Notes under the pieces: model-generated | The model's database searches: none | Told to the model about the DNA's origin: nothing | The model's input: the letters and a program-made list of their open reading frames with translations, nothing else | Shown here: piece after piece, positions 46,588 to 55,763 of the stretch | Layout of the letters: every line of letters begins with the position of its first letter | Numbering within the stretch: the first letter of the stretch is position 1 | Assembly: GCA_015258095.1 (NCBI GenBank) | Contig: JABZIV010000007.1 | Span: 1 to 64,000, forward strand | DNA: 64,000 nt | From: Lachnospiraceae bacterium | Lineage (GTDB): Bacteria > Bacillota > Clostridia > Lachnospirales > Lachnospiraceae | Direction: 5' to 3' | Translations under genes and position numbers: made by a program

Positions 46588-47661
46588 ATGATTAATTTTG
46601 CTTTGGGGCCGGTGACCTTGTCGGAGGAGGTATGCGCCATCGGAGCGGAACAGGTACCGTATTTCAGAACCGGGAAGTTTTCAGAGCTGATGCTGGAGAA
46701 TGAAAACTATATTTTAAAATATTGTAAAGCGGGAAAGGGATCCCGTGCTGTATTTATGACCTGTTCCAGCACGGGTGCGATGGAAGCGGTGGTGATGAAC
46801 TGTTTTTCCGAGAAAGATAAACTCTTGGTCATCAACGGCGGAAGTTTTGGACAAAGATTTGCAGATCTGTGCAGGATTCATCAAATTCCCGCTGTTTCCC
46901 TGAAACTCGAATTCGGCAAGAAACTGACAAAAGAGCGCTTGTATGAGTATGATGGAAAGGGTTTTACCGGGCTCCTTGTGAACGTGGGAGAAACTTCTAC
47001 CGGCGTTTTGTATGATGCGGAAATGCTCGGAGAATTTTGTCGGAAAAATGATCTCTTCTTTGTTTGCGATACGGTGTCTTCCTTTTTGGCAGATCCTTTC
47101 GCTATGGAGGAAGTGCATGCCGACATTATGATTACCGGCTCACAAAAGGCGCTTGCCTGTCCTCCGGGAGTCTCTGTCATCGTGTTCTCCGAAAAGGCGG
47201 TAGAGAGGGTAAAAAAGCAGAAAGTAGAGAGCCTGTATTTTAATCTGGACTTGATGCTGAAAAATCAGGAGAGGGGGCAAACTCCTTTTACTCCGGCTGT
47301 CGGAATCCTGCTGCAAATTCATGCCAGGTTAAAAGAGATTGAAAAACGCGGAGGAGTGGAGGAAGAAGTGAAAAGGGTTTCCCGGCAAGCAAAGGATTTT
47401 AGAGAAAAAATAAAAGATTTGCCTTTTTCGTTCCTCTCCGAGAGTCCCTCTAATGCGTTGACTGCCCTTCATCCACTTCGCGCCAATGCATACTCCCTTT
47501 TTCTTCTCTTAGAGGAGGAGTATGGAATCTGGGTTTGCCCGAACGGGGGAGAGCAGAAGGAAACGGTTTTTCGGGTCGGTCATCTCGGTGCTTTAGGACT
47601 GGAGGAAAACAGCATATTGCTTCATGCCTTGCAGGATTTGCAGCTTCGCGGTTTATTGTAA
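46588..47661 (+). CDS. Class V pyridoxal-phosphate aminotransferase
   Basis: A 357-residue enzyme related to serine-pyruvate, alanine-glyoxylate and 2-aminoethylphosphonate aminotransferases. GGAG lies nine bases before ATG 46588. [12 protein letters not shown] starts the fold, [10 protein letters not shown] binds the phosphate, and [17 protein letters not shown] holds the PLP lysine. VFRVGHLG near the end is typical. The substrate cannot be read from sequence. glpK starts 11 bases later, so the genes are likely co-transcribed. Confidence 0.82.
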   Translation: MINFALGPVTLSEEVCAIGAEQVPYFRTGKFSELMLENENYILKYCKAGKGSRAVFMTCSSTGAMEAVVMNCFSEKDKLLVINGGSFGQRFADLCRIHQIPAVSLKLEFGKKLTKERLYEYDGKGFTGLLVNVGETSTGVLYDAEMLGEFCRKNDLFFVCDTVSSFLADPFAMEEVHADIMITGSQKALACPPGVSVIVFSEKAVERVKKQKVESLYFNLDLMLKNQERGQTPFTPAVGILLQIHARLKEIEKRGGVEEEVKRVSRQAKDFREKIKDLPFSFLSESPSNALTALHPLRANAYSLFLLLEEEYGIWVCPNGGEQKETVFRVGHLGALGLEENSILLHALQDLQLRGLL

Positions 47662-47672
47662 GAAAGGAAAAA

Positions 47673-49166
47673 ATGATGATACTGGCACTCGATGCGGGAA
47701 CTACCAGCACAAGAGCGATTCTTTTTAATGAAGAGGGGAGAGCGGTGTCTTCTGCCCAGAAGGAATTTCCGCAGTACTATCCGAAGGCAGGCTATGTGGA
47801 GCATCATGGAAATGAAATCTGGCAGGCAGAGCTTGCGGCCGCGCAGGAAGCGATAGAAAAAGCGGGTATTCTTCCGGAAGAAATCAGGGCAATCGGGATT
47901 ACGAATCAGAGAGAGACGACCTTGGTTTGGGATCGGAAAAGTGGAGTACCCCTCTATCCGGCCATAGTCTGGCAGTGCCGCAGAACAACGGAAATGGTGG
48001 AAAAAATGCGGAAAGAAGACCCTTCTCTATCTGAAAAGATCCGGTCGAAAACCGGCTTAGTTTTCGACCCCTATTTTTCCGCCAGTAAACTCTGCTGGAT
48101 TTTAGATCATGTAGAAGGGGCACGGGAAAGAGCGGAGAGAGGGGAACTTTGTTTTGGAACCGTAGATACTTGGCTGATTTTCAATCTTACTAAGGGGGAG
48201 AGTTTTGTTACGGACTACAGTAATGCCGGACGTACTCTGCTTTTTAATATCCATACACTGGAATGGGATGATGAATTGTGCGGTATTTTTCGTATCCCGA
48301 AAGCCATTCTTCCGAAAGTGTACCCTTCTTCCGCTTTTTTTGGAGAGAGCGATGCGGAATTTTTCGGGCGGAAAATTCCCATTTGCGGTGTTGCGGGAGA
48401 TCAGCAGGCAGCTCTTTTCGGACAGTGCTGTTTTCAAAAGGGAGATGTGAAGAATACTTACGGTACCGGCTGCTTTATGCTAATGAATACGGGAGAGGAC
48501 TGTGTTCCTTCTCACCATGGTCTCCTGAGTACCATTGCTTTCGGAATCAATGATAAAGTCTACTATGCCCTGGAAGGCTCCGTCTATGTAGCCGGCGCAG
48601 TGATTCAGTGGTTAAGGGATGAGTTACATCTTTTGGAAGATGCGAAGGATTCCGAATACTTTGCGACGAAGGTGAAAGATACCCATGGCTGTTACATTGT
48701 TCCCGCCTTTACCGGACTCGGTGCTCCTTACTGGGATCCGGAAGCGAGGGGGAGCATCTCCGGTTTAACGAGAGGGGTCAATAAGAATCATCTGATTCGT
48801 GCCGCTCTGGAATCGATTGCTTTTCAAAGCAGGGATCTGCTGCGTGCCATGGAGCAGGATACCGGACAGAGACTCCGGAGCCTTCGCGTGGATGGAGGAG
48901 CCTCCGGAAATAACTTTCTGATGCAGTTTCAGGCGGATATCATGCAAGCGTCCGTCATTCGTCCGTCCTGTATTGAAACAACCGCATTGGGCGCGGCTTA
49001 TCTTGCCGGTCTGTACTGCGGTTTTTACCGCTCGATGGAGAGCCTCGAAGCCATGCACCATGTAGAAATGGAATTTTTCCCGAAAATGATTCGGGAAGAG
49101 AGGGAAAAGAAGCTGGATGAATGGAAGAAGGCCTTAAAAGCAAGTTTAACAAGTGCGATGCATTAA
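47673..49166 (+). CDS. glpK: Glycerol kinase
   Basis: A 497-residue FGGY kinase that makes glycerol 3-phosphate from glycerol. ATG 47673 follows AGAAAGG; a long upstream extension in frame overlaps the aminotransferase and was dropped. DAGTTSTRAILFNEEG is the ATP motif, GITNQRETTLVWD and YGTGCFMLMNTG are conserved, and GDQQAALFGQ binds phosphate. GlpK can be controlled by PTS phosphorylation at a His in Firmicutes; I cannot confirm that site here. No glpF or glpD is nearby. Confidence 0.95.
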   Translation: MMILALDAGTTSTRAILFNEEGRAVSSAQKEFPQYYPKAGYVEHHGNEIWQAELAAAQEAIEKAGILPEEIRAIGITNQRETTLVWDRKSGVPLYPAIVWQCRRTTEMVEKMRKEDPSLSEKIRSKTGLVFDPYFSASKLCWILDHVEGARERAERGELCFGTVDTWLIFNLTKGESFVTDYSNAGRTLLFNIHTLEWDDELCGIFRIPKAILPKVYPSSAFFGESDAEFFGRKIPICGVAGDQQAALFGQCCFQKGDVKNTYGTGCFMLMNTGEDCVPSHHGLLSTIAFGINDKVYYALEGSVYVAGAVIQWLRDELHLLEDAKDSEYFATKVKDTHGCYIVPAFTGLGAPYWDPEARGSISGLTRGVNKNHLIRAALESIAFQSRDLLRAMEQDTGQRLRSLRVDGGASGNNFLMQFQADIMQASVIRPSCIETTALGAAYLAGLYCGFYRSMESLEAMHHVEMEFFPKMIREEREKKLDEWKKALKASLTSAMH

Positions 49167-49237
49167 AGTGAAAGACGTTATTTTTATGCGGATTATGTTT
49201 TTTTCCTTATAATCCTATAAAATTACTAGGAATACCC

Positions 49238-49266
49238 TTGTCACCTTTTTTTTCCTGCTTTATAAT
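49238..49266 (+). promoter_or_regulatory. Promoter of the suf operon
   Basis: TTGTCA (49238-49243), 17-base spacer, consensus TATAAT (49261-49266). A leader of about 100 bases follows, with CTGTAA/TTACAG able to pair close to the sufC ribosome site. I found no certain Rrf2/IscR operator. Confidence 0.8.
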
Positions 49267-49374
49267 GCGGGGGATGTAAAGGGAGAAAGGGTATTTTTTT
49301 CTTGTTCCCGGGATGGAAATAGAAGTAGATGCTGTAAGCATTTTGATGAAACTGTTGTTACAGATGGAGGACGT

Positions 49375-50112
49375 ATGGCAGATTTGCTGGACATTAAAGA
49401 TTTATCCGTTTCCGTTGAGGAAAAAAGTATATTACATGAAGTGAATTTAAAGATGAAGAAGGGAGAAACCCATGTTCTTATGGGACCGAACGGAGCCGGA
49501 AAGTCCACGCTCGGTAATGCCATCATGGGAAATCCCCGCTATACCGTGACCAATGGAGATATTCTTTTCAATGGGGAAAATCTTGTCGGAGAAGCAGTGG
49601 ATAAGAGGGCAAAGAAAGGAATTTTCTTATCTTTTCAGAGTCCTCTGGAGGTGCCGGGAGTGAGTCTCGGTAATTTTATTCGTTCTGCGATGGAAGAACG
49701 GTTCGGTAAGCGGATTCGTCTCTGGGATTTTCGAAAAGAGCTGAAGGCATCCATGGATATATTGGGAATGGATCACAGTTATGCGGAAAGAGATTTGAAT
49801 GTGGGATTCTCCGGCGGAGAGAAGAAGAAAGCGGAGATTTTGCAACTTCTGATGTTACGCCCGGAGCTCGCCATCTTGGATGAGACGGATTCCGGTCTGG
49901 ACGTGGATGCTGTTCGTACGGTTTCGGAAGGGGTGAAAGCGTACCAGAAAAATATGCAGGGTGCATTATTGATTATTACGCACTCCACCAGAATTCTGGA
50001 GGCTCTTTCCGTAGATAAGACCCATGTTATCGTGGGAGGAAGAATCAAGGCAACCGGAGATGGCAGTCTTGTGGACAAGATCAATGAGGAAGGATTTGAA
50101 TCCTATTTATAA
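49375..50112 (+). CDS. sufC: Fe-S cluster assembly ATPase SufC
   Basis: A 245-residue ABC-type ATPase that works with the SufBD scaffold. Walker A MGPNGAGKSTLG, signature FSGGEKKKAEILQ and Walker B LAILDETDSGLDVDAV are intact; the last is the SufC-specific form. It is first in sufC-B-D-S-U, the clostridial order. ATGGAGG supplies the ribosome site. Confidence 0.96.
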   Translation: MADLLDIKDLSVSVEEKSILHEVNLKMKKGETHVLMGPNGAGKSTLGNAIMGNPRYTVTNGDILFNGENLVGEAVDKRAKKGIFLSFQSPLEVPGVSLGNFIRSAMEERFGKRIRLWDFRKELKASMDILGMDHSYAERDLNVGFSGGEKKKAEILQLLMLRPELAILDETDSGLDVDAVRTVSEGVKAYQKNMQGALLIITHSTRILEALSVDKTHVIVGGRIKATGDGSLVDKINEEGFESYL

Positions 50113-50159
50113 CGAATATTGTGCACTGTACGATATCTCGTTTAGAGAGGTAAGGAAAT

Positions 50160-51575
50160 ATGGCAAAAGACAGAGCAATCGTAGAAGATATTGACCGCTC
50201 TCTCTACGACTTTCGTTATGAAGAGAAAGACGGCGAATTTTATAAGATTAAAGAAGGTTTGACAGAGGATATTGTTTTAGAAATATCCGAAAAGAAGAAT
50301 GATCCGAAATGGATGAGGGATTTTCGTCTGAAATCTTTGGAAATATACAATAAATCCAAGATGCCGAATTGGGGACCGGATATTTCGGGGTTAAATGTAG
50401 ATAACATCGTGACCTATGTGAAGCCCAATACAAAAATGTCCGGAACATGGGAAGAGGTCCCGGACGACATTAAGAATACCTTTGAAAAATTGGGTATTCC
50501 GGAAGCGGAACGGAAAAGTCTTGCAGGGGTGGGAGCACAGTATGACTCGGAACTCGTATACCATAATTTGCAGGAGGAAGTGGCAAAACAGGGCGTGATT
50601 TATACGGACATTGAGTCCGCCCTTCACGGTCCCTATGGAAAGATGATTGAAGAGCATTTTATGAAGCTGGTTCCGCCGACGGACCATAAGTTTGCCGCGC
50701 TTCACGGTGCAGTTTGGTCAGGAGGATCCTTCGTCTATGTTCCGAAGGGGGTCAAAGTGGATATCCCCTTGCAGTCCTATTTCCGTTTAAATGCGAAAGG
50801 AGCGGGACAGTTCGAACATACCCTGATTATTGTAGATGAAGGCGCAGATTTGCATTTTATTGAAGGATGTTCCGCACCAAAATATAATGTGGCAAACTTG
50901 CATGCGGGTTGTGTAGAGCTTTTTGTAGAAAAAAATGCCAAGCTTCGTTATTCCACCATCGAAAACTGGTCTAAGAATATGTATAACTTAAACACGAAAA
51001 GAGCGAAGGTGGAAGAAAACGGGATTATGGAGTGGGTATCCGGCTCCTTTGGCTCGCACGTTTCCTATCTCTATCCGATGACCATTTTAAAAGGAGACAA
51101 CGCGCGTTCTCAATTTACCGGAGTAACCTTTGCCGGAAAAGGACAGAACCTGGATACCGGTGCAAAGATGATGCATATCGGGAAGAATACCAGTTCTTAT
51201 ATCAATACAAGGTCGATTTCCAAGGGAGGCGGAATTTCCACCTACCGTTCGGCAGTGGTGATACAAAATCAGGCAAAGAATGCGAAGTCGGCGGTTTCCT
51301 GTCAGTCTCTTATGTTGGACGATGTATCCCGTTCGGATACGATTCCGGCAATTGATGTCAGAACCAATAAAGCGGATGTCGGGCACGAAGCGAAGATTGG
51401 ACGGATTTCGGATGAAGCCGTTTTCTATTTGATGAGTCGGGGGATTTCGGAGGAAGAGGCAAAGTCCCTGATTGTAAGCGGATTTGCGGATTCCGTTTCC
51501 AAGGAGCTGCCTTTGGAGTATGCGGTAGAGATGAATAACCTGATTCGTTTGGAGATGGTAGGCGCCATCGGCTAG
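50160..51575 (+). CDS. sufB: Fe-S cluster assembly protein SufB
   Basis: A 471-residue scaffold on which clusters are built with SufC and SufD. Conserved blocks are VPKGVKVDIPLQSYFRLN, EGCSAPKYNVANLHAGCVEL with the key cysteine, and TYRSAVVIQNQAKNAKSAVSCQSLM with the acceptor region. EEEAKSLIVSGF marks the C-terminal SufBD helix. The length is usual. sufD follows 13 bases later. Confidence 0.96.
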   Translation: MAKDRAIVEDIDRSLYDFRYEEKDGEFYKIKEGLTEDIVLEISEKKNDPKWMRDFRLKSLEIYNKSKMPNWGPDISGLNVDNIVTYVKPNTKMSGTWEEVPDDIKNTFEKLGIPEAERKSLAGVGAQYDSELVYHNLQEEVAKQGVIYTDIESALHGPYGKMIEEHFMKLVPPTDHKFAALHGAVWSGGSFVYVPKGVKVDIPLQSYFRLNAKGAGQFEHTLIIVDEGADLHFIEGCSAPKYNVANLHAGCVELFVEKNAKLRYSTIENWSKNMYNLNTKRAKVEENGIMEWVSGSFGSHVSYLYPMTILKGDNARSQFTGVTFAGKGQNLDTGAKMMHIGKNTSSYINTRSISKGGGISTYRSAVVIQNQAKNAKSAVSCQSLMLDDVSRSDTIPAIDVRTNKADVGHEAKIGRISDEAVFYLMSRGISEEEAKSLIVSGFADSVSKELPLEYAVEMNNLIRLEMVGAIG

Positions 51576-51588
51576 GGAAGGAGGAGAA

Positions 51589-52659
51589 ATGAAAGAGAAA
51601 GAATTTGTGATTCAGCAAATGCCCGCACCGACCTTCCGCTGGTTGAAAATGAACGAAAGTAAGGTAGAGATTCCGGAAGAAGTTTTTCCTTATTCTCTTT
51701 CTATCGGAGGGGTGGAGAAGGAGAAGGGCATAAAAAAAGAGTCCGTATCCTCACCGTTTTCGGGGAGCATGAGTACGGAAATGGATGATTATTTCCGGGA
51801 AGAGCATCTTCCGCTTGACCGCTATGTTGTTGAAAAGAATACCGTGCATCCCGATTTCCTGCGGATTTCACTGGAAAACGGGAAACATCCGGCAGAGCAC
51901 AGCGCCCAGGAGTTTACCTTGGAAGAAGGGGCGAAGCTAAAACTATTTTTCCATTTAGCTTCTGTAGAAGAAAAAGGAATATCCATTTTGCAGGAGAAGT
52001 TTCATCTTCAGAAAGACGCCGAGTTGGAACTCGTGATTGCCGCAAAGGAAGAAAAGGACTTTAAAGCCCTACAGGATTTTTCTTTTGTTTTAGAGGATAA
52101 AGCAAAGCTCAAGCTGACTTCCTTACTTTTTTCCGGACAAAGTCACTCCCTTTCCTATCGGATCGATTTAAAAGGAAAGAAGGCGGAGACAGAGCTGAAT
52201 CTTGCTTATATGCTTTCCGAAAAAGAAAAAGCCGACTTTAACCTTGTTGTAAATCATTTTGGAGAGAAGACATTATCCAATATTGTATCGGACGGGGTTC
52301 TCCGAAAAGATGCCGTGAAGATTTTTCGCGGTACCATTGACTTAAAGCATGGATCGAAGGGCGCATCCGGTACAGAGCAGGAAAATGTGCTTTTGATGGA
52401 TGACAATGTGGTGAATCAAACCATTCCGGTGATTCTCTGTGATGAGGATGATGTAGAGGGAAATCACGGTGCGACGATTGGCAGACTGGATGAAGAGATC
52501 CTTTTCTACATGGAAAGCCGCGGGATTTCTTTAGAGGCTGCGTATGAGTTGATTGCGGAAGCAAGGATGGAGAGTGCCATTCATGGAATAAAGGATAGTG
52601 AAATCGAAGCTTTTATCGAGTCGGAGATTCGAGGAAAGAGCAGTGAGGGAGAAGAGTGA
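51589..52659 (+). CDS. sufD: Fe-S cluster assembly protein SufD
   Basis: A 356-residue partner of SufB, shorter and more divergent than the E. coli form. The C-terminal half carries the SufBD pattern: FRGTIDLKHGSKGASGTEQ, DEDDVEGNHGATIGRLDEEILFYMESRGIS and EAYELIAEARMES-like helices. The N-terminal 100 residues are poorly conserved and acidic. Its TGA overlaps the ATG of sufS. Confidence 0.92.
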   Translation: MKEKEFVIQQMPAPTFRWLKMNESKVEIPEEVFPYSLSIGGVEKEKGIKKESVSSPFSGSMSTEMDDYFREEHLPLDRYVVEKNTVHPDFLRISLENGKHPAEHSAQEFTLEEGAKLKLFFHLASVEEKGISILQEKFHLQKDAELELVIAAKEEKDFKALQDFSFVLEDKAKLKLTSLLFSGQSHSLSYRIDLKGKKAETELNLAYMLSEKEKADFNLVVNHFGEKTLSNIVSDGVLRKDAVKIFRGTIDLKHGSKGASGTEQENVLLMDDNVVNQTIPVILCDEDDVEGNHGATIGRLDEEILFYMESRGISLEAAYELIAEARMESAIHGIKDSEIEAFIESEIRGKSSEGEE

Positions 52660-53891
52660 TGTTGGACAGAGAGAAAGAGATAGAGAAAATAAAAGCGGAT
52701 TTTCCGATTTTTCAAAGCGGGGACTTTATTTATTTAGACAATGCGGCAACAACTCAGAAGCCCTATACCGTAGTGGAAGCGATGAAGCATTATTATGAGA
52801 CGGAGAATGCCAATCCGCTTCGCGGTCTCTACGCTCTCTCCATAAAAGCTACGGACGCTTATGAAAAGGCGCGGGAAAGCGTGGCGAAGTTTATTCATGC
52901 AAAGAGTCCGGAAGAGATTATCTTTGTTCGGAATGCCACGGAAGCACTGAACCTGGTTGCTGAGAGTTACGGAAGGGCCTTTCTGAAAGAGGGAGATGAA
53001 GTCCTGATTACCATTATGGAGCATCACAGCAATCTGATTCCCTGGCAGCAGATTGCAAAGGAAAAAGGCGCTGTACTGCGTTTCTTGGAGCCGGATGAGG
53101 AAGGACTGATTAGCGAAGAGACTTTCAAAAGGGCGCTGAACGATAAAGTCAAAATCGTTGCTATGGCGGAGGTATCCAATGTTTTAGGGAACAGGCAAAA
53201 TATCGAAAAGTTTGTAAAACTTACGCATGAAAAGAATGCTATTTTTGTCTGTGACGGGGCGCAGTCCGTTCCGCATCGTAAGGTGGACGTGACGGAATCC
53301 GATGTGGATTTTCTGGCTTTCTCCGGACATAAGATTTATGGCCCGATGGGCATCGGCGTGCTGTACGGGAAGAAAGAGATACTGGAGAAGATGCCGCCTT
53401 TCCTTTTTGGCGGAGAAATGATTGAATATGTAACAAAAGAAGAAGCGACCTGGGCGGAACTTCCCCATAAATTTGAAGCGGGAACCGTGAATGTGGGAGG
53501 TGCAGTGGGCCTTCAGGCAGCGATTCACTATGTTGAAAAGCTCGGCTTTTCTTTTATCGAGGAGCGGGAGAGAGAGCTTTCCGCGTACCTTATGGATGGG
53601 ATGAAGGATATTCCGCACATTCGCATCTTGGGTTCTAAGAATGGAGAGCATCATCACGGCATCATGACCTTCACCATTGATGGCGTGCATCCGCACGATA
53701 TTGCGGAGATATTGGATTCTCATCATCTTTGCATCCGTGCCGGGCACCACTGTGCACAACCCCTTATGAAATTCATGGGTACACCGAGTACGAGCAGGGT
53801 GAGTCTGGGACTGTACAACACAAAGTCGGATGTGGACGCCTTTCTGTCTGCAGTAAAGACAATTAGAGGAGCAATGGGCTATGGGGACTAA
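52659..53891 (+). CDS. sufS: Cysteine desulfurase SufS
   Basis: A 410-residue PLP enzyme that takes sulfur from cysteine. Lys225 in SGHKIYGPMGIGVLYG binds PLP, and Cys365 in RAGHHCAQP carries the persulfide. DNAATTQKP starts the fold. ATG 52659 overlaps the sufD stop (TGATG); a GTG three bases earlier is also in frame but nearer the ribosome site. It hands sulfur to SufU, whose gene overlaps its 3' end by 11 bases. Confidence 0.96.
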   Translation: MLDREKEIEKIKADFPIFQSGDFIYLDNAATTQKPYTVVEAMKHYYETENANPLRGLYALSIKATDAYEKARESVAKFIHAKSPEEIIFVRNATEALNLVAESYGRAFLKEGDEVLITIMEHHSNLIPWQQIAKEKGAVLRFLEPDEEGLISEETFKRALNDKVKIVAMAEVSNVLGNRQNIEKFVKLTHEKNAIFVCDGAQSVPHRKVDVTESDVDFLAFSGHKIYGPMGIGVLYGKKEILEKMPPFLFGGEMIEYVTKEEATWAELPHKFEAGTVNVGGAVGLQAAIHYVEKLGFSFIEERERELSAYLMDGMKDIPHIRILGSKNGEHHHGIMTFTIDGVHPHDIAEILDSHHLCIRAGHHCAQPLMKFMGTPSTSRVSLGLYNTKSDVDAFLSAVKTIRGAMGYGD

Positions 53892-54348
53892 TACCTATTA
53901 CAATGAGATTTTGACAGAGCACAATATTCGGCCGCTTCATAAAAGGAAGATGGACAATCCTGATTTTTCTCTGGAAGGAGTGAATCCGAGTTGCGGAGAT
54001 GACATCGTTTTATATTTAAAGCTGGATCAGGATGAGCAGATTGTAGATGCCAGTTTTGACGGAGACGGCTGTGCTATATCACAGGCAAGCAGTGATATTA
54101 TGTGCGATTTGATTATCGGAAAGAAGAAGGAGGAAGCGCTTCATCTCTCGGATATTTTTCTTCGTATGATTCGTGGAAAGATAACGGACGAAGAGAAGGA
54201 AGAACTGGAGGAAGCGGGGATTCTCGAGGATATTTCTCACATGCCTGCACGGGTGAAGTGTGCTGTTCTGGCATGGCATACCATGGACGAAATCTTTAAA
54301 GATGCGGAAGAAGGAAAAATCGATCAATATAGTGGAAAGTTTGAATAA
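53881..54348 (+). CDS. sufU: Sulfur transfer protein SufU
   Basis: A 155-residue zinc-dependent sulfur acceptor. Cys38, Asp40, Cys64 and Cys126 fit the SufU zinc site (NPSCGDD, GDGCAISQASSD, RVKCAVLAWH). The GCAIS motif and the 18-20 residue insertion before the last cysteine separate it from IscU scaffolds. It accepts sulfur from SufS and passes it to SufBCD. It ends the suf operon, and a tRNA promoter starts within ten bases. Confidence 0.94.
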   Translation: MGTNTYYNEILTEHNIRPLHKRKMDNPDFSLEGVNPSCGDDIVLYLKLDQDEQIVDASFDGDGCAISQASSDIMCDLIIGKKKEEALHLSDIFLRMIRGKITDEEKEELEEAGILEDISHMPARVKCAVLAWHTMDEIFKDAEEGKIDQYSGKFE

Positions 54349-54353
54349 AACAC

Positions 54354-54382
54354 TTGCGAGAAGTTTATTTTTATGGTAGACT
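54354..54382 (+). promoter_or_regulatory. Promoter of tRNA-Ser
   Basis: TTGCGA (54354-54359), 17-base spacer, TAGACT (54377-54382) preceded by TGG. Initiation would be about ten bases before the tRNA. Confidence 0.75.
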
Positions 54383-54397
54383 GAGCAAGCTGTTTTT

Positions 54398-54482
54398 GAC
54401 GAGGTGTGATAATGGTAGTCGGCCAGCCTGGAAAGTTGGTGCTCACGTATGTGGGTTGTGGGTTCAAGTCCCATCCTCGTCG
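54398..54482 (+). tRNA. tRNA-Ser, anticodon GGA
   Basis: Acceptor GACGAGG pairs with CCTCGTC, discriminator G at 54482, no encoded CCA. D-stem TGA/TCG with GG in the loop. Anticodon stem CCAGC/GTTGG (one G-U) with loop CTGGAAA gives GGA at 54430-54432, reading UCC and UCU. A long variable arm CTCAC/GTGGG marks a class II tRNA. T-arm GTGGG-TTCAAGT-CCCAT. Confidence 0.93.
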
Positions 54483-54490
54483 TTCTTAAG

Positions 54491-54537
54491 AAAAGTCCGG
54501 AGTTTCAGACGAATTGCCTGAGACTGCGGACTTTTTA
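54491..54537 (+). terminator. Terminator of tRNA-Ser
   Basis: An 18-base stem (54491-54508 with 54518-54535, one G-U and one mismatch), nine-base loop and a T-run. Confidence 0.85.
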
Positions 54538-54546
54538 TAATATTCC

Positions 54547-54574
54547 TTTTCATTCAAGTGAAATATTGTATAAT
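54547..54574 (+). promoter_or_regulatory. Promoter of the unknown/PIN gene pair
   Basis: TTTTCA (54547-54552), 16-base spacer, consensus TATAAT (54569-54574). It begins right after the tRNA terminator, so the pair is an independent operon. Confidence 0.6.
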
Positions 54575-54602
54575 AAGCTTAACTGGGGAAAGGAGGAAGA
54601 AG

Positions 54603-55742
54603 ATGCTGGAATACTTGAATGTAAAGTTGGACGGAATGGGCGTTGGAGAAAGTTCGTTGAATATCTGGATGAAGAACGGACGTCTACGTTATGCGTATGA
54701 TACAGCGCTGTCTGAGGAAGGTCCTGCTATGATTTTAAATGTATCCGGCGATCGGGCAGCCTCTTTTTTAAAAAACCTGGAAAACTTAGAGCTTTATCGA
54801 TGGAAAGAACGGTATTTTGATGAGAAGAAGATTACTCTTTCGGAGAGAAGAGCGTTTTCTTCTCGCTGGTATATTCTCTATAAGGAAGTGGGGCAGGAAG
54901 CGCGTGAGTTTCAAGGGGAAAATGCCTATCCGGAAGGGTTCAGCAGTCTGATGGGGATGATTTCCGACCTTACTGCAGAGCTTGATTCCCGGAAGAGGAA
55001 CAGTCTGTCCACTTTTACTTTGGAGGTAAGGGACCGAAGAGAAAGACTTCTTTGGAATCCTCTGAGCAGAGAAGAAGACTCTGTAGAGGTAGAATATCAG
55101 GAGTTTCTTTATCTTTCGAGAAAACAGAAGAAATTGATTTATCAGCAGTTTATCAACCGGACTTCCACGGCAAAGCATGAGTACAATGTACCTGATATAG
55201 CGGATTATCTATTGGGGAATATCGAACGCTATTTTTCTTCCTTTCAAACGGAAGAGCAGAAGGGAAAGGAAGAGGAGGCTGCCGAGGTGACGATCGGCCT
55301 TCACTATCTGGATGGACATACCCGTATTTTGAAGAGAAGCTATGATCGCTATGGTCTTCCCGATGATTGGGAGGATTTGCTGGAGGATTTTCATAAGACG
55401 CTCGCCTATCACGGCGTTTTTGGAGCGATATTTGATGCGGGCCTCTATCATCATGGTGTGAAAAAAGGCGAGTATATCTATCTTTCCTGCATCTTTGAAC
55501 CGAACGGGAAAAGTTATTATTACCGGAGTAAAGAGGATAATCTTTCTATCGGCGATTTCGTTCTGGTTCCCAGTGCCATGCAGGAAAATGCAGAGACCGT
55601 AGTGATGATTTCCGATATTCTGTATTGTAGAGAAGAGAATGTGCCGTTTCCGCTCGAGAAAACAAAATTTATATTGCGGAAAATTGATGAAGGCGAGTTC
55701 TATTCTTTTTCAGCAGGCGATAATCCGGATCAAGAAGCTTAG
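54603..55742 (+). CDS. Unrecognised 379-residue protein, PIN gene partner
   Basis: A soluble-looking protein without signal or membrane segments. ATG 54603 follows AAAGGAGG by six bases; an earlier ATG at 54558 lies in the promoter. I do not recognise the N-terminal part (LEYLNVKLDGMGVGESSLNI), which alternates hydrophobic and charged residues. A Lys/Glu linker lies near 218-226. The C-terminal 70 residues form a compact module (IGDFVLVPSA, then REENVPFPLEKTKFILRKI) that I believe recurs in other clostridial hypothetical proteins, though I cannot name it. The PIN gene starts 21 bases later, so the products may act together. Confidence 0.75.
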   Translation: MLEYLNVKLDGMGVGESSLNIWMKNGRLRYAYDTALSEEGPAMILNVSGDRAASFLKNLENLELYRWKERYFDEKKITLSERRAFSSRWYILYKEVGQEAREFQGENAYPEGFSSLMGMISDLTAELDSRKRNSLSTFTLEVRDRRERLLWNPLSREEDSVEVEYQEFLYLSRKQKKLIYQQFINRTSTAKHEYNVPDIADYLLGNIERYFSSFQTEEQKGKEEEAAEVTIGLHYLDGHTRILKRSYDRYGLPDDWEDLLEDFHKTLAYHGVFGAIFDAGLYHHGVKKGEYIYLSCIFEPNGKSYYYRSKEDNLSIGDFVLVPSAMQENAETVVMISDILYCREENVPFPLEKTKFILRKIDEGEFYSFSAGDNPDQEA

Positions 55743-55763
55743 GGCTTTTGAAAAGGAGAGACG

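Noticed and set aside
49313..49443. Short leader peptide before sufC
   Set aside because: A 43-codon frame starts at ATG 49313 but has no ribosome site and runs into sufC in another frame.
54079..54474. 131-codon frame on the - strand beginning with MGLEPTT
   Set aside because: It is the antisense of tRNA-Ser and sufU; GLEPT starts are a classic artefact of the conserved T-arm.
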